From: Bacteroidota bacterium
Lineage (GTDB): Bacteria > Bacteroidota > Bacteroidia > Sphingobacteriales > Sphingobacteriaceae
Direction: 5' to 3'
Assembly (NCBI GenBank): GCA_023427985.1
Contig: JAEYZM010000013.1
Coordinates: forward strand, 1 to 50,042
Length of the DNA: 50,042 bases
The notes under the pieces are model-generated. The model was not told the origin of the DNA and made no database searches. It was given only the letters and a program-made list of their open reading frames with translations. A program made the translations under genes and the position numbers. Shown here piece after piece: positions 44,509 to 50,042 of the stretch (position 1 is the first letter of the stretch; the number at the start of each line of letters is the position of its first letter).

Positions 44509-46167
44509 CTAATAACTCAGCAATTCCTTCGCATTCTCTATAGCACCTGAGCTAGGATTATCTCCACTTAACATTTTTGCAATTTCAATTACTCGATCAT
44601 CTTTCGATAATTCCTTCAGCTTTGTTAAACTTTCTTTTTCAGTGTGCTCTTTGTATACAAAATAATGATGATTTCCTAAACTTGCAATCTGAGGTAAATG
44701 TGTGATGCTAATGACTTGTAAGGATGCGGATAATTTGCGCATAATTTGTCCCATTTTATTCGCTACTTCTCCAGACACACCCGTATCAATCTCGTCGAAT
44801 ATGATCGTTGGCAATTGTTCCTTCTCTGCAAGCAATGATTTTATACATAACATTAAACGCGACAATTCTCCTCCCGATGCTACCTTATGAATGTATTCAG
44901 GTTTTTGACCTTTGTTTGCACTAAATAATATTCGAATATCATCGATGCCGAATTTATTCATGGCCTCCTCATTTTGCTGATGTTCAATTTCTATTTGCGC
45001 ATTGGGTATACCCAAATCTTTTAGATTATCAACAATATGTTTTTTAATTAATTCAAAACTTTTTGAACGATTTTCTGATAATAACCTTGCATTAATTAAT
45101 AATTCGTTCTTTAATTTTTCAAGGTAAACTTTTTTAGTTTGTATCAATTCTTCCGATGAACTGAAGTTATTTAACTTTTCATCTAATTCCGATTGAATTA
45201 CCAATAATTCATCGACACTCTCTACTCTATGTTTTTGTTCTAATCGATATATAATATCCAAACGATCTTGTATAATCTCTAAACGTTTAGGATCTGCAAC
45301 ACTTTCTAAAGATACCGATTCTAATTCGGCATGTATATCTTTTATTTCTATCAATAATGATCGTAGTCGGTCGTTTAAGACTTTTAGTTTATCGTTATGC
45401 TTTTCAATACTGCTAAGATTACTGATTGCATATTTCAATTGTTCTGCAAAATTACTTTCGCCATCAACAAGCATTTGATTTAGCAACACAATCTTTTGTT
45501 GTATCTCATCGGCATTACTTAACACCGATTGTTCTTGTTCTAAGCTTTCTTGTTCGCCCGACTTGAAATTATATTGAGAGAGTTCATTGAATTGAAATTG
45601 TATATAATCCAATTCTTTCAAGGCATTCGTATAATTATTTTCCAGCTGTTCTAATTCTTTTAAACTAGTAGTATAAATACTATAGTTTTTGGAGAATTCA
45701 ATCACATCTTTCTTGGTATTCGATACACTATCAATTAAGTTTAACTGGTATGCACTTGAATTCAACAAAATGGTTTCGTGTTGAGAATGAATATCTACAA
45801 GCAATTCACCCAATGCTTTCAAAGTTTGGATCGTACAAGGGCTATCATTAATAAATGCTCTTGATTTATTGTCGGCTGAAATTTCTCTTCGAACAATACA
45901 CAAGTCTTCATAGTCTAACTCACGCTCGTCAAAGAAATTTTTTAAATCGTAATTTTTAATTTGGAACTGCCCTTCAATTATACACTTTTTACTAGGGTCA
46001 TTATGTGTTTTAGAATCGTTACGTTCCCCTAAAAGCAATCCCAATGCACCTAATATAATAGACTTACCTGCGCCTGTCTCACCTGTGATTACATTGAAAG
46101 CCGATTGAAAATTTATTTCTAATTCATCAATTAGAGCAAAATTTTTAATGATTAATTTCTGCAACAT
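44509..46167 (-). CDS. recN: DNA repair protein RecN
   Basis: 552 residues, usual RecN length. SMC-like ATPase: Walker A TGETGAGKSIILGALGLLLGER near the N-terminus, long coiled coils in the middle (about 150-370), signature ASGGELSRLMLCIKSLL and Walker B TIIFDEIDTGVSGEVANKMGQIM, then ITHLPQIASLGNHHY. It acts in double-strand break repair. A strong Shine-Dalgarno (AGAGGAGG) lies eight bases before the ATG, unusual in this window. The upstream DUF4835 gene ends 26 bases before, so it is the last gene of a coaBC-DUF4835-recN unit. Confidence 0.95.
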   Translation of the reverse strand: MLQKLIIKNFALIDELEINFQSAFNVITGETGAGKSIILGALGLLLGERNDSKTHNDPSKKCIIEGQFQIKNYDLKNFFDERELDYEDLCIVRREISADNKSRAFINDSPCTIQTLKALGELLVDIHSQHETILLNSSAYQLNLIDSVSNTKKDVIEFSKNYSIYTTSLKELEQLENNYTNALKELDYIQFQFNELSQYNFKSGEQESLEQEQSVLSNADEIQQKIVLLNQMLVDGESNFAEQLKYAISNLSSIEKHNDKLKVLNDRLRSLLIEIKDIHAELESVSLESVADPKRLEIIQDRLDIIYRLEQKHRVESVDELLVIQSELDEKLNNFSSSEELIQTKKVYLEKLKNELLINARLLSENRSKSFELIKKHIVDNLKDLGIPNAQIEIEHQQNEEAMNKFGIDDIRILFSANKGQKPEYIHKVASGGELSRLMLCIKSLLAEKEQLPTIIFDEIDTGVSGEVANKMGQIMRKLSASLQVISITHLPQIASLGNHHYFVYKEHTEKESLTKLKELSKDDRVIEIAKMLSGDNPSSGAIENAKELLSY

Positions 46168-46193
46168 CTCATCATCCTCCTCTATTCGTTTGT

Positions 46194-47093
46194 TTAGTTG
46201 TTTCTAGATATTTGTTGGTATTTATTACTGTTCCCGGGATCCATCTCTGAAAGCATTTGAATGATTGCTTGCTTTTCATTCGCCGGCAATCCCGAAAATA
46301 AATTTATTAATTCTTCATTTTTTGAGCTGAAGAATACGTTAATGAGCATTGAATTGGGCTTATCCTTTGCTACTTTTTGGATATTGGGTAGTAAAGATTT
46401 TATTTCTTCTCTACCATTTTCAATATTCTGCGACATCAGGTCCATACCTAAACGGTGATAGCTGTAATAACTTTCACGGATCGGTTTGAAACTATTATCT
46501 AAAAGATTATCAATTAATATAAATCGATTACGAGTTCCATCAAATGCTTTCCAACCTCTACCTCCTGATGCTTGCGCATTATTTACAATCATACGGGCCT
46601 TCTGATAATATGGAGTGCCTCCCAATAAAGAAAAACTATCGTAGTCGAGGCCGATTACAATGTAGGTATAATAAGCAAGTAAGGATGTTAAATTAGAACG
46701 GAATTCATTTTCGTTAAATTCCAAAGGCTGATTCAAAATATATTTGAACTGCCAATCTTCATCCATATAATTAAAAAGTGTTGAGTTGTAGGAACTGTTA
46801 TAAACTGGTCGGGTCGATTGTATTTGAGCAGTCGCTTTAAATTCATCGATACCAATTTGTTCCTTAATGTTGATGATTAAATTAAATTCAATACGTTCAT
46901 TAATTTGAATCACATCATTGGTCCACTTGGTATTATTGATAAATTCGTAGATGGCCTTTTCCATCTCTGTATAAATTTGTTTATCCGCATTCTGAACTTG
47001 AGGCAGCAAGACTTGTACTCTACAATTTACGTCTTGAGCATATAATCCAACACTAGTAAACAAAACAATTATTATACTTATTATTCTTTTCAT
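46194..47093 (-). CDS. DUF4835 (PorD-like) secreted protein
   Basis: 299 residues with a signal peptide (MKRIISIIIVLFTSVGLYAQ). Family sequence includes VNCRVQVLLPQVQNADKQIYTEMEKAIYEFINNTKWTND, FRSNLTSLLAYYTYIVIGLDYDSFSLLGGTPYYQKARMIVNNAQASGGRGWKAFDGTRNRFILIDNLLD. In Bacteroidota this gene sits next to recN and coaBC, as here, and is annotated PorD for its link to the type IX secretion system; the mechanism is not certain. A T9SS client is present at 25482-26534. It starts two bases after coaBC ends. Confidence 0.88.
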   Translation of the reverse strand: MKRIISIIIVLFTSVGLYAQDVNCRVQVLLPQVQNADKQIYTEMEKAIYEFINNTKWTNDVIQINERIEFNLIINIKEQIGIDEFKATAQIQSTRPVYNSSYNSTLFNYMDEDWQFKYILNQPLEFNENEFRSNLTSLLAYYTYIVIGLDYDSFSLLGGTPYYQKARMIVNNAQASGGRGWKAFDGTRNRFILIDNLLDNSFKPIRESYYSYHRLGMDLMSQNIENGREEIKSLLPNIQKVAKDKPNSMLINVFFSSKNEELINLFSGLPANEKQAIIQMLSEMDPGNSNKYQQISRNN

Positions 47094-47094
47094 C

Positions 47095-48291
47095 TTAATT
47101 CAATAACGCCACTACTTCATTAATAATATCTACCGCCACTTCTTTCTTCGATTTAATTCCGAATTCTTTTGGTGCCGATGTAGTGCTAAGCATAGTTATT
47201 TTATTGGTATCAACACCAAATCCTGCACCATCGTCCTTCATAGAATTTAACACAATGAAATCTGCATTTTTATTCAACAATTTTTCCTTCGCATGTTGAA
47301 GTTCATTAGTTGTCTCTAATGCAAATCCAACAAGCACTTGCTGCTTCTTTACTTCACCAAGAGATTTTAAAATATCTTTCGTTTTCTTTAATCGGATTTC
47401 TAGATCTGCATCTGATTTTTTTATTTTTTCTGTGGCCACATGCTCTGGTGTATAATCGGCCACCGCCGCACTCATTATCGCAACATCGGCATTAACAAAA
47501 AAACGCGTGCTTGCATCGTACATTTCTTCTGCCGATGTAACACGAATTATGTCGATGTTACTATGATTCAGATGCAGTTGCGTTGGGCCAGATACCAATT
47601 TAACATGTGCGCCTCTGTTGGCACATTCTTCTGCTAAGGCATAACCCATTTTGCCTGAGGAATGATTTCCGATGAAACGAACTGGATCAATTGCTTCATA
47701 GGTTGGCCCAGCAGTTATAAGTACTGTTTTATTCGCTAAGTCGTTTTTTTTTTCGAAGAACGCATTCAGCCATTTCACTATTTCTTCTGGCTCTTCCATG
47801 CGGCCTTCACCTACTAATCCCGATGCGAGTTCACCATTAGTCGATTCGATATGAAAATTTCCGTACGATTTTAGTGTTTGAATATTTGCAACCGTACTAG
47901 GGTGTTTATACATGTCGAGGTCCATAGCACTTGCAAATACTACTGGACATTTTGCGCTTAAGTAAGTTGCTAAAAGTAAATTATCACAAATTCCATGTGC
48001 CATTTTTGCGATGCTGTTTGCACTGGCTGGAGCTATGAGCAATACATCGGCCCACAAACCTAAGTCCACATGATTGGTCCATTCGCCTCTATTGTTTTTT
48101 ACAAATTCAACATGGACAGGATTTTTTGAAAGGGTAGATAAGCTAAGGGGAGTGATGAATTCAGTGGCTGCTTTTGTCATTACTATTTGCACCTGGGCGC
48201 CAGCTTTCACTAATAAACGCGTAAGATTTGCGGCTTTATAAGCGGCAATACTTCCCGTGATCCCCAACAATATTTTTTTGCCTTTTAGCAT
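47095..48291 (-). CDS. coaBC: CoaBC: phosphopantothenoylcysteine synthetase/decarboxylase
   Basis: About 398 residues from the ATG at 48291; the longer frame to 48321 would include the promoter box. N-terminal flavoprotein CoaC domain: ILLGITGSIAAYKAANLTRLL, LIAPASANSIAKMAHGICDNLL. C-terminal CoaB domain: VLITAGPTYEAIDPVRFIGNHSSGKMGYALAEEC and KIKKSDADLEIRLKKTKDILKSL. It makes 4'-phosphopantetheine for coenzyme A. In the CoaC part the usual PAMN motif reads SAMDLDMY, and the flap reads GELASGLVGEGRM, so the Cys of the usual ACGD flap is Ser. This could be a Bacteroidota form. Confidence 0.94.
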   Translation of the reverse strand: MLKGKKILLGITGSIAAYKAANLTRLLVKAGAQVQIVMTKAATEFITPLSLSTLSKNPVHVEFVKNNRGEWTNHVDLGLWADVLLIAPASANSIAKMAHGICDNLLLATYLSAKCPVVFASAMDLDMYKHPSTVANIQTLKSYGNFHIESTNGELASGLVGEGRMEEPEEIVKWLNAFFEKKNDLANKTVLITAGPTYEAIDPVRFIGNHSSGKMGYALAEECANRGAHVKLVSGPTQLHLNHSNIDIIRVTSAEEMYDASTRFFVNADVAIMSAAVADYTPEHVATEKIKKSDADLEIRLKKTKDILKSLGEVKKQQVLVGFALETTNELQHAKEKLLNKNADFIVLNSMKDDGAGFGVDTNKITMLSTTSAPKEFGIKSKKEVAVDIINEVVALLN

Positions 48292-48297
48292 AGAATT

Positions 48298-48305
48298 CAA
48301 ATATA
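48298..48305 (-). promoter_or_regulatory. -7 box of coaBC
   Basis: TATATTTG on the minus strand, ending six bases before the chosen ATG at 48291. It fits the short-leader pattern seen for the pirin, radical SAM and bamD genes, and it supports 48291 over 48321. Confidence 0.6.
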
Positions 48306-48324
48306 CTAAATAAAGATGCAAGAA

Positions 48325-48356
48325 ATAAAAAAAGCCCTCTCAAATGAGAAGGCTTT
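48325..48356 (-). terminator. rpoZ terminator
   Basis: AAAGCC-C-TCTC, loop AAAT, GAGA-A-GGCTTT (48331-48356): ten pairs with one mismatch, followed on the minus strand by a run of seven T. It ends the bamD-rpoZ transcript and separates it from coaBC. Confidence 0.88.
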
Positions 48357-48375
48357 AAAAGTATTTTTTTGAAGA

Positions 48376-48699
48376 CTATTCTTCGTTATTATTTCTATAA
48401 TAGACTTTATCTTCTAAGAATTCCTGAGTTGCCAATAAAGTTGCTTTCGGCATTCTTTCGTAGTATTTAGAGATTTCAATTTGTTCTCTGTTTTCGAATA
48501 CTTCTTCCAAATTGTCGTTTGAAGAAGCGAACTCTTGTAATTTATTGTTCAACTCTTCTTTGATCTCAGCAGAGATTTGGTTAGCTCTTTTCGAAATAAT
48601 AACTACACTCTCGTAAATGTTATTTGTTTTCTCATCTAACTTTCTAACATCTCTTGTAACTGTAGAGCTTGGAGTATTATTTTTAAGATTGTTATTCAT
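48376..48699 (-). CDS. rpoZ: RNA polymerase omega subunit (Bacteroidota type)
   Basis: 107 residues. Recognised by SSTVTRDVRKLDEKTNNIYESVVIISKRANQISAEIKEELNNKLQEFASSNDNLEEVF, in which the VVIISKRANQIS part is the omega core (family: AxxRAxxL/I). The protein is longer and more diverged than E. coli omega but is the form found in this position in Bacteroidota. Located one base after bamD and followed by its own terminator, so bamD and rpoZ form a two-gene unit. Confidence 0.88.
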   Translation of the reverse strand: MNNNLKNNTPSSTVTRDVRKLDEKTNNIYESVVIISKRANQISAEIKEELNNKLQEFASSNDNLEEVFENREQIEISKYYERMPKATLLATQEFLEDKVYYRNNNEE

Positions 48700-48700
48700 A

Positions 48701-49528
48701 TTATTTCGATTTTTTATTCAATGATTCCAGTTCGATGTTGATGTTTTTATTTATTTCCTGTGCTTCTTTCAAATATTTGCTGTTAGCGTAGGAATCCACA
48801 AAGGTCTGATAATAATCTCTAGATTCCAAAAATCTTTCCGATTTTTTCTCGTCGATACTCATTTTTGCGTAAAGGAAGCTCGATTTGAGGGTTAGGAATT
48901 CCATTTCTTCGCGGTATCGTGAATCGGGGAAATCGTTAATGGAGTTTCTAAATGCAAAAATAGCAGCTTTATAATCGCCTATATTATAGTACAACACAGC
49001 ATTTTTATAGGACTTCGTTTCCAATTTATCTCTTAATCGGTCTATAATGGTATTGCATTCTTGCACACGTTCCGATTTCGGATACATATTAATGAAGAGC
49101 TGCATGGCTTCAATGGCTTTGTAGGTATTGTCTTGATCGAGCGAGTATTCGGGCGATTCGAGGTAATAGCAATACGCGTTCATATATCGACATTCCTCTG
49201 CATATTTACTTCTCGGGTACATTTCTGCAAAATTCTTAAAATGGAATTGTGCCGATATGAGGTCTTTTAGACCGTAGTGACAATAAGCATAATAATAGTA
49301 TATTGTTTCTGCTTCTTCTGAACCTCTATAGATATTTACCAATTCATCTAATAATTCCAGAGCTCTGAAATAATCTTTTTCGTTATAATATTTTTTAGCG
49401 AGTTCGTATTTTTTAGGAATATCATTTCCTTTTAAGACTTTTTGGTATTCGCTACGGCAAGCTGTTAGGCCGATGCTTAGGATAACAATTAGTACAGTGA
49501 ATTTATTGAAATACTTTTTTATAAACAT
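48701..49528 (-). CDS. bamD: BamD-like outer-membrane assembly lipoprotein
   Basis: 275 residues from the ATG at 49528. It has a lipoprotein signal: hydrophobic VLIVILSIGLTAC with Cys at the lipobox (LTAC). Then TPR-like units: YELAKKYYNEKDYFRALELLDELVNIYRGSEEAETIYYYYAYCHYGLKDLISAQFHFKNFAEMYPRSKYAEECRY and more. BamD is part of the complex that folds beta-barrel proteins into the outer membrane. A longer frame to 49561 covers the promoter and is rejected. The strong promoter (TTTTG-N18-TATCTTTG) ends four bases before the ATG. Confidence 0.93.
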   Translation of the reverse strand: MFIKKYFNKFTVLIVILSIGLTACRSEYQKVLKGNDIPKKYELAKKYYNEKDYFRALELLDELVNIYRGSEEAETIYYYYAYCHYGLKDLISAQFHFKNFAEMYPRSKYAEECRYMNAYCYYLESPEYSLDQDNTYKAIEAMQLFINMYPKSERVQECNTIIDRLRDKLETKSYKNAVLYYNIGDYKAAIFAFRNSINDFPDSRYREEMEFLTLKSSFLYAKMSIDEKKSERFLESRDYYQTFVDSYANSKYLKEAQEINKNINIELESLNKKSK

Positions 49529-49532
49529 TCGA

Positions 49533-49563
49533 CAAAGATAGTTTTTAGGCGTATTTATCAAAA
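49533..49563 (-). promoter_or_regulatory. bamD promoter
   Basis: On the minus strand: TTTTG (49559-49563), 18 bases, TATCTTTG (49533-49540), then only TCGA before the ATG at 49528. With the usual start site a few bases after the box, the mRNA would start at or very close to the ATG. Confidence 0.75.
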
Positions 49564-49661
49564 TACATCACAATAACGATACAAACTTGGAATAGGTATT
49601 TATTTTTTTTCTATTAATTATCAGGCGATTAAAATCACATTCAAAAAATCTTGATAAAACC

Positions 49662-49693
49662 TTTTGTAGAATCGAAACACATTTCTACATTTG
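49662..49693 (+). promoter_or_regulatory. rRNA-type promoter P1
   Basis: TTTTG (49662-49666), 19 bases, TACATTTG (49686-49693), followed by CAGCCCCAACGA. Nearly identical in layout to P2, 122 bases downstream. Two such tandem promoters are typical of rRNA operons. Confidence 0.8.
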
Positions 49694-49783
49694 CAGCCCC
49701 AACGAACGGTTAGGGACAGAAAATTTGAAATTAACAGTAGCTTTTTTGAGCGAAATAATCGAGAAAAATATTTTCTAAAATAT

Positions 49784-49815
49784 TTTTGCAAAAGAAAAAA
49801 GTATTTCTACCTTTG
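49784..49815 (+). promoter_or_regulatory. rRNA-type promoter P2
   Basis: TTTTTG (to 49788), 19 bases, TACCTTTG (49808-49815), followed by CAGTCCCC. Shares ATTTCTACnTTTGCAGnCCC with P1. Confidence 0.82.
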
Positions 49816-49948
49816 CAGTCCCCAAACGAGGGGTAAAAAGAGCGGGAAACGAGGGGATGGTTGAAAAAATAAAAGAGTTTTGCAGGTTTGCTGAGACGGG
49901 GTTCGATTCCCTAGAGACTAACGAAGTTTAACACGAGGTTAGACTAAA

Positions 49949-49959
49949 GTTCTTTGAGA
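49949..49959 (+). promoter_or_regulatory. boxA-like antitermination site
   Basis: GTTCTTTGAGA resembles the boxA core (TGCTCTTTAACA) and the GTTCTTTGA form seen in Bacteroidota rRNA leaders. Confidence 0.5.
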
Positions 49960-49978
49960 TGTACTATGTAGCATAGCG

Positions 49979-50004
49979 GGCGAGGACACTACGGTGTTCT
50001 AGCC
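49979..50004 (+). other. Leader hairpin with UACG tetraloop
   Basis: GGC-G-AGGACAC (49979-49989), loop TACG (49990-49993), GTGTTCT-A-GCC (49994-50004). Seven plus three pairs around one G-A mismatch, closed by C(UACG)G, an unusually stable RNA tetraloop. It lies just before the expected 16S start. Confidence 0.6.
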
Positions 50005-50042
50005 AAGAAAGTCAATAAAAAAAAATAATCTTAGTTAAGATT

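Larger units (their letters stand above)
49816..50042 (+). other. Probable rRNA operon leader
   Basis: A 227-base gene-free stretch after P2. It contains a boxA-like GTTCTTTGAGA (49949-49959), a hairpin with UACG loop (49979-50004) and, at the very end, the near-palindrome AATCTTA-GT-TAAGATT (50027-50042). No 16S start (GAGTTTGATC) is seen in the window, so the rRNA identity is an inference from promoter type, boxA and position. Confidence 0.6.

Noticed and set aside
49895..49915. T-arm-like GGTTCGATTCC, possible tRNA
   Set aside because: Only the T-arm loop fits; no acceptor stem, D arm or anticodon arm can be placed around it.

Overview
The window looks like a chromosomal piece of a free-living Bacteroidota bacterium. 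The evidence is TAnnTTTG-type -7 promoter boxes (TTTTG-N19-TAnnTTTG before the pirin gene and twice before the apparent rRNA operon), few Shine-Dalgarno sequences, a type IX secretion C-terminal sorting domain, the long IspG form, and the block recN / DUF4835 (PorD-like) / coaBC / rpoZ / bamD. I cannot name the genus. All functions are read from motifs; nothing was searched.

Layout. 0-8.6 kb: Uup-type ABC-F ATPase, pirin, an RlmI/K-like rRNA methyltransferase bracketed by inverted intergenic repeats, a Kef-type antiporter with its flavodoxin-fold oxidoreductase tightly linked to an MlaE/MlaF lipid transporter, and an SDR. 8.7-13.3 kb: a PspC/LiaF-like envelope pair, ispG and pfkA. 13.5-21.6 kb: an almost complete route from glutamyl-tRNA to coproporphyrinogen (hemA, a hemC-hemD fusion, hemB, hemL, hemE) with a sensor kinase/response regulator pair embedded between hemL and hemE. 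21.6-32.8 kb: radical SAM protein, outer-membrane and SRPBCC proteins, a DUF458 protein, a T9SS-sorted protein, a TPR-HTH regulator overlapping ettA, and clpC.

32.8-43.1 kb is the most interesting part: seven genes in a block visibly richer in A+T than its flanks, placed between the clpC terminator and fabI. They encode an MMPL/RND transporter, a UbiA-family prenyltransferase, a PEP-synthase-like phosphotransferase that ends at its phosphohistidine domain, a GNAT-fold acyltransferase, an APH-type kinase, a DUF3419/BtaA-like aminocarboxypropyl transferase and an AMP-forming acyl ligase. Tight overlaps within two converging operons, and divergent genes that share start-codon bases, suggest a unit. 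I infer an undescribed pathway that builds and exports a modified (possibly prenylated, phosphorylated, homoserine-bearing) lipid or small amphiphile; the product is unknown.

43.2-49.5 kb: fabI, a YbjQ-family protein, recN, DUF4835, coaBC, rpoZ and bamD, all on the minus strand. The last 480 bases hold no gene but carry two tandem rRNA-type promoters, a boxA-like site and a hairpin with a UACG tetraloop; the 16S gene presumably begins just beyond the window.
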